A stretch of 21,237 nucleotides of DNA from JBDTCS01 sp039923455 (GCA_039923455.1 JBDTCS010000189.1:1-21237); one strand, 5' to 3'; shown: positions 7,428 through 15,677, counted from the stretch's first letter. Numbers and translations are program-made. Notes: generated from the letters alone by a model not told the origin.

Positions 7428-9416
7428 TTATTCCTGATGCACGAATGGGAGCACTTTTATCGGGGCACTCGCGCCATCGGGGCTAATGCGCAGAAAATAC
7501 CGACCGTTCGGAAGCTCTTTCAAATCGAAGTGTAGCGGCGCTGTAACTGTCAGATCACTCCGAAGCGTCGTGCAAACTTTGCCAAGCACATCGAGAATTT
7601 CACATGTGACGTAGCCAAGATCAGTCGAGCTGCTTAGTGAAATTTGCTCACGTGCGGGATTCGGAATAATCGAGACTGTCGCTGCTGACTTTGCTAAAGG
7701 TGTCTTAACGGCCTGCGTGAAAAGAATCGTCGAGAAGAACAAACTCGTATCGGCTGCACGAGAGTCAGAGTCGGATTGGTCAATCGCTCGCACGAGTAAT
7801 TTTGTCGAACTCAGATTTGGAACGCTCCAAGCGTAGGTGCCGAGGGGAGCATCAATTTTGTCCGCAATAGGTTGCCACTTTGTGCCACCATCAGACGAGA
7901 ATTGCAATCCAACTTTCGTGATATTCGCGTAGGTCCACTCGATCGGATAGACCGATGCACCGTGCAACGTGTCGCCGCCTCGTGGTGCAAGTACAATGAT
8001 CGTCGGGACGGAGGGTTGCTTCACACATGCCGCAAGTTGTGCGTTCGCCCGCAAGACAGTATCAACGCGATGCGAAAACGTCATCTCAGACTTGAACTCG
8101 CTAAAGTTATTTCCGGAGAGCGTATAGTTCGCTCTCGCACAATAGCTCATGATCGTACCCGGACTTTTGCGAGGCTTGATCGGCAACGAATCGCACGCAT
8201 CGCCGATACTCAGATTCGGATCATCTTTTGTATAGCAGGTATCAAGTGGTGGATTCCAGTAGCAATCATGCGAGTGCGGCAAACTGAAGTTATGTCCCGT
8301 TTCATGCGCAACGATCCATGAATCATAAGTAAAAGCAAAAGTTGGAAAGAGATTACCGGTCTGAGGCGAGCTGACGGCATAGGACCAATTCGGATCGCAC
8401 AGTCCGAACCATCCAAATCCTCCGCCACCATATCCGACTGATGTCATCACATGTGCAACATCTCGCTGCACATTCTGATAATGCGAGAGCCAGTAACGCT
8501 TAACAGTGTCGGGTAAGGCGTAAGCATTGCCGTTGACATTGTAAGGGTCGGCGGTTGTCCATATCTTGACCCACGGCAGATGAAACGTGATGTTCGCTTC
8601 ATCTTCGTAGATCGCGCTTGACATCGCAAACATTGCGCCAACATACCCGAGCACTTTCATTGTATCCGAAGCGATCGCTTTGTAGAATACATTGTCGATC
8701 TCGACAGCGATATCGAGTTGCAATAAACCTGTTGTCCCCTTCACACCCCCGCGTGCATAGCCTTCTGTATGGGGCAACAGTTCAGATATCGGCGTTGGAC
8801 GAATCGGCTGCGCGATCGCATCGTTGAAGCAGCGAAACGGAGGAAACTTGTCTGCATAACCGAGAAGATCCGTCTCTGCGATGAGCAAATGTTCTATGTT
8901 TACTTCGGGGCCTCTGGCAAGATTATTGGGGCCAAAAATAAAAGTCGGCATACCTTTACGCTCAATCGCGCAAAGTAGAAAGCTCGGCGTTAGGATGAAT
9001 GTGATCTTAGAATTCGGCTCACCGAGAATCTTCCCCCGATAAACGATAATCTCCGGAGCGGTGATCTTACGCTCCCCTTCGACAGTGCCCAATAAACATT
9101 GTGTCGATGCATCGATCGGCGAACGCCCACGCTTCAGATCGAGCGTTGCCACTTCTGTAGTGCTGATCGGAAAGTCGGTGATCTCAACTCGGCCAATCGC
9201 CGAAAGTTTTTCATGAAGCATCCCAAGCTTCACCGAATACACACTCGCAGTTGGGACAATCGGTGTACCCGGAAGTCCAGTGATAACGTTCGAAGCCGAG
9301 AACGTGGCTACCCCACCCGATATTACGGGATTCGCAAAAACGTCACCTCCACGCAGCATCGCAGCGAGGGCAAGCAGTATAAGAAGCAGGCGATGAGAGC
9401 AATTTGATCGAGTCAT
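7428..9416 (-). CDS. T9SS-sorted reprolysin-like (M12B-type) zinc metalloprotease
   Basis: 662 residues with a GGAG ribosome site about 9 nt before the ATG. The signal peptide ends near DVFA at 28. A propeptide-like region of about 180 residues precedes the catalytic domain (about 220-450). The zinc site is HETGHNFSLPH, with His371, Glu372, His375 and His381, and the Met-turn is at Met423 in TIMSYC; both fit the metzincin M12B pattern HExGHxxxxxH. Two cysteine pairs near the active site (CYW, CYTKDD, GDACDS) recall adamalysin folds. About 455-550 is an immunoglobulin-like domain (FSSDGGTKWQPI), and from about 585 (IIPNPAREQ) a T9SS type A sorting domain ends the protein. Inferred role: a secreted or surface protease, made as a zymogen. 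Its substrate is unknown; neighbouring surface propellers are possible targets. Confidence 0.92.
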   Translation of the reverse strand: MTRSNCSHRLLLILLALAAMLRGGDVFANPVISGGVATFSASNVITGLPGTPIVPTASVYSVKLGMLHEKLSAIGRVEITDFPISTTEVATLDLKRGRSPIDASTQCLLGTVEGERKITAPEIIVYRGKILGEPNSKITFILTPSFLLCAIERKGMPTFIFGPNNLARGPEVNIEHLLIAETDLLGYADKFPPFRCFNDAIAQPIRPTPISELLPHTEGYARGGVKGTTGLLQLDIAVEIDNVFYKAIASDTMKVLGYVGAMFAMSSAIYEDEANITFHLPWVKIWTTADPYNVNGNAYALPDTVKRYWLSHYQNVQRDVAHVMTSVGYGGGGFGWFGLCDPNWSYAVSSPQTGNLFPTFAFTYDSWIVAHETGHNFSLPHSHDCYWNPPLDTCYTKDDPNLSIGDACDSLPIKPRKSPGTIMSYCARANYTLSGNNFSEFKSEMTFSHRVDTVLRANAQLAACVKQPSVPTIIVLAPRGGDTLHGASVYPIEWTYANITKVGLQFSSDGGTKWQPIADKIDAPLGTYAWSVPNLSSTKLLVRAIDQSDSDSRAADTSLFFSTILFTQAVKTPLAKSAATVSIIPNPAREQISLSSSTDLGYVTCEILDVLGKVCTTLRSDLTVTAPLHFDLKELPNGRYFLRISPDGASAPIKVLPFVHQE

Positions 9417-9460
9417 GATCTTTCTCCGGCGAAATGAGTGGTAGCATTTTATTGACTATG

Positions 9461-9468
9461 CAAACATA
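9461..9468 (-). promoter_or_regulatory. -10 element of the metalloprotease gene
   Basis: The minus strand reads TATGTTTG, matching TAnnTTTG, about 45 nt before the ATG at 9416. It overlaps the end of the hairpin at 9466-9495, so transcript end and new start are packed together. No TTG is seen about 20 nt upstream. Confidence 0.4.
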
Positions 9469-9495
9469 GCACGAAAAAAGGGTTGTTCGTGCTAT
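9466..9495 (-). terminator. Hairpin downstream of the 9517-11313 gene
   Basis: A perfect 10-bp stem, ATAGCACGAA (9466-9475) paired with TTCGTGCTAT (9486-9495), has a 10-nt loop and lies 22 nt beyond the stop of the upstream minus-strand gene. The downstream side lacks a good T tract (GTTTG), so it may be a weak terminator or an mRNA 3'-end stabiliser. The stem is nearly the same as that at 3073-3098. Confidence 0.5.
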
Positions 9496-9516
9496 GCCAC
9501 CGAAGAAAACTATGAG

Positions 9517-11313
9517 TCAACGTATCACCGTAAACTGCTTGGTGACCGGAAGTCCGGCGAGTTCAAACCGCACATAGTAGGTACCAGCCGTAAGTACGCT
9601 CGTACTAAAATCAATCGTTTGATGCCCCGCATCGAGCGTGCGTGCGGACGTGAGATCAGGATACGCGAGCATGCGACGACCGAGTAGATCGAAGACTTCT
9701 GCTTTCACTCGCGCCGAATGTTCAAGATCAAATTCGAGCTTGAGTGTTCCAGCACCATGAACGGGATTTGGATAGAGTGAGATGTTCGCGTGATCCGCCG
9801 CGAGTCCTACACTTGCCGCATCAATCTCTACAAGCCCGAGATAGTCGCCCTCGAGATTTGTGCAATAGTGATAGGTCGCTTGCGCAGTCTTGACAGTAAA
9901 CCTGCTGAATCCGACCAATGTGCTCTTCGCTTTGCCAGCGTAAGTATCAAAGATGATACTCCCGAGCGATAGCACATTCGTGACGGGCTGTGCAGATGTA
10001 TTCGTAAGTGCAACCGAGAGTTCGCCGCTTACAATCTTAGCACTCATGACAGTCCATCCCGTTGGTGCAGTCACTCGTGAAAGAATGTGACGAGCATCGA
10101 TATCCAAAAGCTCTCCGTCATAAATTATGGTGTAATCTACCTCGTACACTTTCATGGTATCCAAATTACGATCTACGCTTTTTACCGAAAGGTTTATCGG
10201 GATCGTCACAATCGAATTCGCAGCAACACGCACACTTCCAAATGATTTGGCCAGCACTTGATCGGAGCCTGTACTTTGCACTGCAGCATCGATATAGCGA
10301 TAGAGCGTGCCCACGGAATCGGATGCATACACCATCACTCCTTGACATCCGCCGTCAAACACAACAAACCGAGAGTCGCTAAATGCACCCGGGCCGCCTA
10401 TATTTGTCCAGGTCTTACCTTGATCGATCGATCTATAAAAATCTCGTTTGTACGGCTCCGGATTTGCATTCCATGATGTCTGAACATACAAAACATCCTC
10501 GTTCGCACCTTGAATTGTACCAGTCGATCGAAAATCAAATTTATGCACGGTGCTCCAGTTCATACCATAATCGGAAGAGCGCAAAATTTCTGTCGTATAC
10601 ACAGTGCCATCGCTTGGTCCTTCAGGCGCGGCATAAAATACGCTTGTGCCTTTCACGGCATGTACAGTCCATGATTCCGTGCGCTCATTCGAATTATTCC
10701 AAGTCCGGCCACCATCAGAAGTGACGAGCCAATTTTGTCCGCGAAAATCGGAGATCACACCATGCAGATCATCGACAAAATCTACGCAATTCGTACTCGC
10801 CGTAAACGAACCCTGCCAAGTAACACCGCTATCGAACGACAGATGACCCTCGCCATAAATATCGGTCGCGATAAAGGTAGAAGAAGTCTGGTAGATCGAG
10901 GTTAATGCTGATGGAAGCGCCCAATTATCCCAAGTCAATCCGCCATCGTTCGTCTTCCACAGTCCAACTTGTGCTCCGCCGTTTGCGGTGAGCGCTGCCC
11001 AACCGTGGTTCTCATCCGTCATGAGAATCTGTGAAATATTTCCGACGTAGTCTCCTGGCATCCTCGATGCGATCCAATTGACGCCACCATCGACGGTCTT
11101 GTAAATCGCGGCTTTCGCAGCCAAACCACCAGGTCCCAAACCGAGACCAACAAAGCCAACCTGCGGTGACGTGAAATTTATGGTACAGATCGGCCAATCG
11201 AATTTTCCGATCACTGACCACTGCGCACTTGACACAACCGGAGTAAGTAAGCAACTCAGCAGCACGATAGGCAGGCCGAGAAATTTTATTGAAGAGAGCT
11301 TAAGTGCTTTCAT
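9517..11313 (-). CDS. T9SS-sorted BNR-repeat propeller with cohesin-like domain
   Basis: 598 residues from the ATG at 11313. A TTG at 11349 in the same frame would only lengthen the N-terminus before the signal peptide, so I prefer 11313. The signal peptide ends at SSAQ (28-31). Asp-box motifs in a propeller of about 32-342: YKTVDGGVNW, WKTNDGGLTW, SFDSGVTW, TSDGGRTW, SSDYGMNW, SIDQGKTW. A cohesin-like beta domain follows at about 355-500 (VDYTIIYDGELLDI), then a T9SS type A sorting domain from about 511 (ISLYPNPVHG) to FTVIR. In photosystem assembly factors such as Ycf48 similar repeats form a soluble propeller, but the sorting domain here points to surface export. The function is inferred only as adhesin-like or scaffold-like. 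It is more distant from the other two propellers of this cluster than those are from each other. Confidence 0.9.
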   Translation of the reverse strand: MKALKLSSIKFLGLPIVLLSCLLTPVVSSAQWSVIGKFDWPICTINFTSPQVGFVGLGLGPGGLAAKAAIYKTVDGGVNWIASRMPGDYVGNISQILMTDENHGWAALTANGGAQVGLWKTNDGGLTWDNWALPSALTSIYQTSSTFIATDIYGEGHLSFDSGVTWQGSFTASTNCVDFVDDLHGVISDFRGQNWLVTSDGGRTWNNSNERTESWTVHAVKGTSVFYAAPEGPSDGTVYTTEILRSSDYGMNWSTVHKFDFRSTGTIQGANEDVLYVQTSWNANPEPYKRDFYRSIDQGKTWTNIGGPGAFSDSRFVVFDGGCQGVMVYASDSVGTLYRYIDAAVQSTGSDQVLAKSFGSVRVAANSIVTIPINLSVKSVDRNLDTMKVYEVDYTIIYDGELLDIDARHILSRVTAPTGWTVMSAKIVSGELSVALTNTSAQPVTNVLSLGSIIFDTYAGKAKSTLVGFSRFTVKTAQATYHYCTNLEGDYLGLVEIDAASVGLAADHANISLYPNPVHGAGTLKLEFDLEHSARVKAEVFDLLGRRMLAYPDLTSARTLDAGHQTIDFSTSVLTAGTYYVRFELAGLPVTKQFTVIR

Positions 11314-11375
11314 AACGATTTGCGGAAAAATAATTGCTCGCAACCTCAAAGAACTCTATCATTGAAGTGGCAGTA

Positions 11376-11383
11376 CAAATATA
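11376..11383 (-). promoter_or_regulatory. -10 element of the 9517-11313 gene
   Basis: The minus strand reads TATATTTG, matching TAnnTTTG, about 63 nt before the ATG at 11313. No TTG is found at the expected upstream spacing. Confidence 0.4.
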
Positions 11384-11467
11384 GCTCGAAGGTCAGGAAA
11401 CTGGTGCTCCTTAGTAGTACTCAATAACTACTGAGTGCCCCACCGAAGTGTCGAACGCAAATAGCGG

Positions 11468-12580
11468 TTACCAGGGGCTCTGGAATGCGGGTTGGTGCAA
11501 AAAGCGGTCATCCGTGAGCGAACGGAGGAATTCTGCTAGATCGAGAATGCTTTGATCGCTTAGATGCAGGTCATGCACGAGCGAGTCCTGCGTTGGATTG
11601 TGCCTGCCACCGGAGTTATAGTGACGCACAACATCTTCGAGCGTTGCGAATCTACCGTCGTGTTCGTAGGGAGCTGTGACGCCGACATTGCGCAGCGTCG
11701 GTGTTTTGAATTTTCCGATATCGTTACGATCGTGCGTGATGAGATATCTTCCACGATCACCGCCATACGTACTATTGAACTCAAGACCCGTACTATGAAA
11801 ATTGTTATCGGTAAAATTAAATCCGGCATGACACTTGAAGCAGCTCACGGTGTCGCTCATGAAAAGTCCAAGTCCGCGCTTCGCAGATGCACTGATCGCT
11901 GTTTGGTCGCCGCGGTTGTAAAGATCGTACGCGCTGTATCCGCTGATAAAGGTCCGCTCAAAACTTCCGATTGATTGCAACACTCGCTGCATCGTCACCA
12001 TGCTATCACCCCAGGCTGCACGAAAGAGCGACGCATAGCGAGGTTCCGCCGAAAGTTTCGCAACGGTTTTTCCATCGCCGTTCGTAGTATCAAAGGCCAT
12101 CTCGATCGGATTATGAATCGGTCCCGAAGCTTGATCTTCGAGCGAAAGAAATTCACCGCTCCACATAAAGTGATCGCCATACGCGACGTTCACAATCCCC
12201 GGTGCATTTCGATCACCCATCTGATGCAATACGCCGCGACTGAATTGATTCGAATCGCTGAAGGCACGCTCTTGAAGATGACACGATGCACACGCAATCG
12301 TGTTGTCAAAACTTAGTCGCTTGTCATAGAATAAATATCTACCGAGCTCGGCTTTTGCTTTGGTGAATGGATTGTTCGCCGGAGCGATCATCTGCGGAAA
12401 ATCAGACGGTACATCCGACGCAGGGTATCCAGGATTGAGACTGTTTGGAGATGTATTAGGATCACTCTGACACGAAGTCAATACTAAGAGTGCGAGCACA
12501 GCCAATGAGCAGAAGCCGCCTGATGCAGCGCCGCGGGTCTTGATGCTTCTAATTGCTCTTAGTAATGCTGATGCGACCAT
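11468..12580 (-). CDS. Di-haem cytochrome c peroxidase / MauG-family lipoprotein
   Basis: 370 residues. The signal ends in a lipobox, VLTSC, with lipidation at Cys37. Two haem c sites are present: CASCH at 97-101 and CFKCH at 247-251. Family motifs include LGRYLFYDKRLSFDNTIACASCH, the GDRNAPGIVNVAYG stretch at 122-135 and FKTPTLRNVGVTAPYEHDGRFATLEDVVRHYN at 291-321. The length fits the CcpA/MauG family. Such enzymes reduce hydrogen peroxide with electrons from a small cytochrome or cupredoxin, or, in MauG-like members, oxidise a partner protein. Which applies here cannot be told by eye. As a lipoprotein it should sit in the periplasm or outer membrane. It lies inside a group of T9SS cargo genes, and an AAGGAG sequence is found upstream but too far (about 23 nt) to be a normal ribosome site. 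Confidence 0.93.
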   Translation of the reverse strand: MVASALLRAIRSIKTRGAASGGFCSLAVLALLVLTSCQSDPNTSPNSLNPGYPASDVPSDFPQMIAPANNPFTKAKAELGRYLFYDKRLSFDNTIACASCHLQERAFSDSNQFSRGVLHQMGDRNAPGIVNVAYGDHFMWSGEFLSLEDQASGPIHNPIEMAFDTTNGDGKTVAKLSAEPRYASLFRAAWGDSMVTMQRVLQSIGSFERTFISGYSAYDLYNRGDQTAISASAKRGLGLFMSDTVSCFKCHAGFNFTDNNFHSTGLEFNSTYGGDRGRYLITHDRNDIGKFKTPTLRNVGVTAPYEHDGRFATLEDVVRHYNSGGRHNPTQDSLVHDLHLSDQSILDLAEFLRSLTDDRFLHQPAFQSPW

Positions 12581-12796
12581 GCCGAAAAATAACGAAGAAT
12601 ATTCTCCTTACTACAAAACCAAATCGGTGCAGGAAGTTACAATAAAGATTGGTAGGACGGAAATTTCCCTACTTCAATCGAGATCTCATCTGATAAGTGA
12701 CCTTAGCCCGCTCGGAGGTTGCAACTGATAGTGCCTCGAAACAGCACATTAACCCCAACCTTCCACTAGAACTCCTACTCAGCAACTACCTATCTA

Positions 12797-14491
12797 TTAC
12801 TCCGCACGTGCGAACGGCAACACCGTGACGGTTGTACCCAAAGTGACCCGAACGAAATAGGTACCGGGCGCAAGGCCGGCAACATTGAGCGTGATCGGAA
12901 ATGCGGCGCCGAAATTGGGTTGCAGCTCCACTCTGCTTATACCTGAGATATCAACAACCTCGATCTTCGAGACGGAATTTCCTGCGATGCTCGAAGTGAT
13001 GGTGAGTGAACCAAGTGTTGGATTCGGATACAGTTTGAAACTCGATTGCTCCGCGCGATCAAAACTTGGTGCAACACTTGATGTGTGAAAACAGACTTTC
13101 GCAGTTGCGTTATTTGCGTAAACCGGATGCGTGCAATAAGCCGAAGTGATCGAGTCAAACAAAATCTCCGAGCAACCGAACTCCGGTATCAACACACGAA
13201 ACCGTGCGTATGCAAGCGTATCCTCGCCGGCAAATGGGAGATCCGTACCGTCGATTTGCACATAGGATCTGCCATTCCAAGCTGTTGTGATATTATCAAC
13301 TCGCTTACCCGAACGCAAGTACGTACCCAGATAGAAAAGCGAAGTCGAATCATAATGCAAAACAAAACTTGCGAATGGAAGCACACCATTTCGTGGCAAA
13401 CGAATCGGCACTTCGACCGTCCCATTCGACAGATCGGTGCGAACGGTGCGCGCAATAAGCGCGAAGCTTGAGCCCACTCCTTTGACCGAATCACCACCGC
13501 TATTTTTCGTCATCCAAATATTGCCCAGCGAATCTGCAGCAAAGATCAGATTATCATCGATCGCAGCGATGAGGCGCGTATCGATCGGGCCGTACGGCCC
13601 ACCGATCGACTTCCAATTCACACCTTGATCGACCGACCGATAGATGCCATTCGCGATTGTCGGACAGTAAATGGCTGAAGTTGTAACCGCAATCGAACCG
13701 GAAAAAAACATCACCGGTTTACTCGCGGAGGCACTGACTTTGTACGTCTTGCCTGCATCACTTGATACATAGATCTCGGATAAATTATTTGTTGGTACGA
13801 AGCCATCTTCGTTCACGACATAAAATTTATTCGGATCACACGAGTCGTTGCTAAACGCCCACGAATCAAAATCAAACTTGCCACCGGTCGGTGCGTAGGT
13901 TACGCCGTAATCCGAAGATGAATAGAGTTGCGCACGACCGCTAAATGTGCCGTTCGAAACATACGATCTTCCACCCGGCATACCGATCACCTTCAGCGCG
14001 AAGCCGCTGTCGAACGTTGAGTAATTCCAACTCAGACCACCATCACGACTCGAACCGACGCGCGATGGATTCTCTTGCAGCACAAGAAGATCCTTCGACG
14101 TGCCATCGAATGCTGCGCTCACCCACGTTGTCCCGACAATGATCTGCTGCCAGGTATTACCTTGATCGTGTGTAATATAGACGCCTTCGTTCTGCACGCA
14201 CGCCATACCTGTTTGGTTATCGAAGAAGGCAAGATCGTAGATGCGATCGGTGCCAGCGAGAGCGAGACTTGTGAGCGTCCACGTTTTTCCTGTGTCAAGT
14301 GATTTGAAGAGCGTCTTCTCACCGGCCCAGATGATGCCGGATTTGTAATGGATCGAGCCGTACTGTCCGATCGCACCGATCAAATTCGGTGCAATGTTAC
14401 TCCATTGCGCACGAAGATCGCTTTGCTGCAATTGTGCAGCAAGCATCAGACAATAGAATGCGACCAAACAACGTAAACGGAATCTCGACAT
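12797..14491 (-). CDS. T9SS-sorted BNR-repeat propeller, paralogue of the 5216-7264 protein
   Basis: 564 residues, signal peptide to about 28 (DLRAQ). The propeller spans about 30-337 with Asp boxes SLDTGKTW, THDQGNTW, SRDGGLSW, SSDYGVTY, SSDAGKTY and SVDQGVNW. A cohesin-like domain follows at about 345-470 (SFVLHYDSTSLFYL), then a T9SS type A sorting domain from about 486 (KLYPNPTLGS) to LPFARAE. It aligns along its whole length with the 5216-7264 protein (for example IGGPYGPIDTRLIAAIDDN against IGGPSAPYDTKLIAAIDDN), but lacks the roughly 100-residue ASPM-like domain present there. This points to gene duplication followed by domain gain or loss. No Shine-Dalgarno is seen before the ATG. Inferred function: surface or secreted adhesin-like protein. 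Confidence 0.9.
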   Translation of the reverse strand: MSRFRLRCLVAFYCLMLAAQLQQSDLRAQWSNIAPNLIGAIGQYGSIHYKSGIIWAGEKTLFKSLDTGKTWTLTSLALAGTDRIYDLAFFDNQTGMACVQNEGVYITHDQGNTWQQIIVGTTWVSAAFDGTSKDLLVLQENPSRVGSSRDGGLSWNYSTFDSGFALKVIGMPGGRSYVSNGTFSGRAQLYSSSDYGVTYAPTGGKFDFDSWAFSNDSCDPNKFYVVNEDGFVPTNNLSEIYVSSDAGKTYKVSASASKPVMFFSGSIAVTTSAIYCPTIANGIYRSVDQGVNWKSIGGPYGPIDTRLIAAIDDNLIFAADSLGNIWMTKNSGGDSVKGVGSSFALIARTVRTDLSNGTVEVPIRLPRNGVLPFASFVLHYDSTSLFYLGTYLRSGKRVDNITTAWNGRSYVQIDGTDLPFAGEDTLAYARFRVLIPEFGCSEILFDSITSAYCTHPVYANNATAKVCFHTSSVAPSFDRAEQSSFKLYPNPTLGSLTITSSIAGNSVSKIEVVDISGISRVELQPNFGAAFPITLNVAGLAPGTYFVRVTLGTTVTVLPFARAE

Positions 14492-14514
14492 GCAGAGGAA
14501 AAAGTGAAGCTTCG

Positions 14515-14568
14515 GAGCGTGAATTCGCTTGCCGAGTTTGAATTCTCTTCGTATTAGAGCGTGAATTC
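14515..14568. repeat. Three spaced copies of GAGNNTGAATTC
   Basis: GAGCGTGAATTC occurs at 14515-14526 and 14557-14568, and the variant GAGTTTGAATTC lies between at 14534-14545. The copies start 19 and 23 nt apart, 24-77 nt upstream of the start of the 12797-14491 gene. They may be regulator-binding sites in its promoter; this is inferred from position and repetition only. Confidence 0.55.
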
Positions 14569-14680
14569 TCCTAACTATAGAACCGCGAGACGTACCAAAG
14601 GTTACAAACCACGAGCAATATTTTTTGTGTGCGCCTCCCGAGTTGAGTCTCGGAAGGCGAATTCGGACTTGATTAGGCGA

Positions 14681-15112
14681 TTATTGCGGTCTTTCATATG
14701 TGCTTTGCTCTGCGGGCGACATTCCGGCAATTCGAATACGATGCAAGAGCAAGCCGGTGATGATATGATATGCGTGCTCGCGAGCTTGCCAAAAATCGCC
14801 GAGCGTTTCGCCGAGATACTCTTCCAGAGACTCGACATAAAAACCGGTACCGCTGATATAATTTGCGAGAAACTCTAACTCTTTTCCGCTTAACCCATCC
14901 GTTGGTCGTGCAAGTGCAGCCTTTTCGATTGGGTTTACTGTGGCGAATCGAGCGGGTCTATTCTCTTTCGAAAGATCATCATCGACGAACATTTCTCTCA
15001 CGCGGACCTCGGGTTGATAGCCGTGTGATTTGAGATGAAAGCTCGTCGCGAGAAGGTGATCTTGAATTCCGAATGCTTTGGGATTGGTGGGAACTGCGTG
15101 CATCTGTGACAT
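14681..15112 (-). CDS. Unrecognised 143-residue cytosolic protein
   Basis: I do not recognise the family. The protein starts at the ATG at 15112; another ATG is three codons further in. There is no signal peptide or membrane segment, and the composition is that of an ordinary soluble protein (VRVREMFVDDDLSKENRPARF, LTGKELEFL-like stretch LSGKELEFLANY, then helical FWQAREHAYHIITGLLL). It lies between two minus-strand genes, 189 nt from the propeller gene and 227 nt from the small 15340-15612 gene, with no terminator seen in either gap. It is probably coded, because the frame is open and the composition is far more protein-like than the overlapping plus-strand frame. Confidence 0.62.
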   Translation of the reverse strand: MSQMHAVPTNPKAFGIQDHLLATSFHLKSHGYQPEVRVREMFVDDDLSKENRPARFATVNPIEKAALARPTDGLSGKELEFLANYISGTGFYVESLEEYLGETLGDFWQAREHAYHIITGLLLHRIRIAGMSPAEQSTYERPQ

Positions 15113-15339
15113 AGTTTTTCTGATTACGATTAGGAGAATTTGAATACCGAATTCGTAGAGTACAATTTTTTTTTGAAGACTTCATCGGAGCAAATGTCAG
15201 AGAACATCATGACATGCTTCGAACACTTGGAAACGAGCGCTTGGCTACTGAACGAAAGAGCGTAACGCTTCAGCCCGGAAAATTTCGCAGGCGTGCTTTC
15301 GAAAAATTAGAAGCTATGTAATAAGAAAGCCGAAATGCG

Positions 15340-15612
15340 TTAGTCGTTATCAGCAGTGAGACCTTTGATACGCTGCTTGATATCGAGCAAACGCCACGGA
15401 CGCGAGTTGAGGAAGATTGTTTCCGAAGGTGTACCATCGACCCTCACACGGATTTTTTCGATGCCGAGTGCAAGAAGCTTTTGCACCTCTTCACCAGCGG
15501 CACCAAATCCGTAGCGTGTTTTCGCAATCGGCAATGCGATAACCGTACCGCCCGCGTCGGTTACACTCGTCAATGTCGATTCGGTTACGATCAGATACTT
15601 TTCTGCTTTCAC
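15340..15612 (-). CDS. Unrecognised 90-residue protein behind a structured leader
   Basis: The start is the GTG at 15612, because a TAG stop sits three codons upstream in frame. No family is recognised. The protein is soluble, with a beta-rich N-terminus (YLIVTESTLTSVTDAGGTVIALPI), a middle AGEEVQKLLALGIEKIRVRVDG and a C-terminus SRPWRLLDIKQRIKGL. Upstream lie a near-consensus promoter (15832-15860) and a leader of about 210 nt with strong folding potential, so the gene could be controlled at the mRNA level. A 10-codon reading frame in the leader (15609-15641) ends in a TGA that overlaps the GTG as GTGA. No good Shine-Dalgarno is seen in front of the GTG, which would fit coupling or structural control, although this is inference. 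Confidence 0.68.
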   Translation of the reverse strand: MKAEKYLIVTESTLTSVTDAGGTVIALPIAKTRYGFGAAGEEVQKLLALGIEKIRVRVDGTPSETIFLNSRPWRLLDIKQRIKGLTADND

Positions 15613-15641
15613 TGCTTTCTACTCAAAAAGGAGACGTCCAT
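15609..15641 (-). CDS. Possible 10-residue leader peptide overlapping the next start
   Basis: ATG at 15641 opens a frame MDVSFLSRKQ ending in TGA, whose first two bases are the last two of the downstream GTG (GTGA overlap). It has no visible Shine-Dalgarno and no codon run suggesting attenuation. A chance reading frame is equally possible. Confidence 0.2.
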   Translation of the reverse strand: MDVSFLSRKQ

Positions 15642-15677
15642 CACATTGCGTTTCGCGATCCGTACTGCTTTCGGATT

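Noticed and set aside
12652..12672. Imperfect hairpin around GGAAATTTCC in the 12581-12796 gap
   Set aside because: The stem is interrupted and no T tract follows on either strand; it may be chance symmetry.
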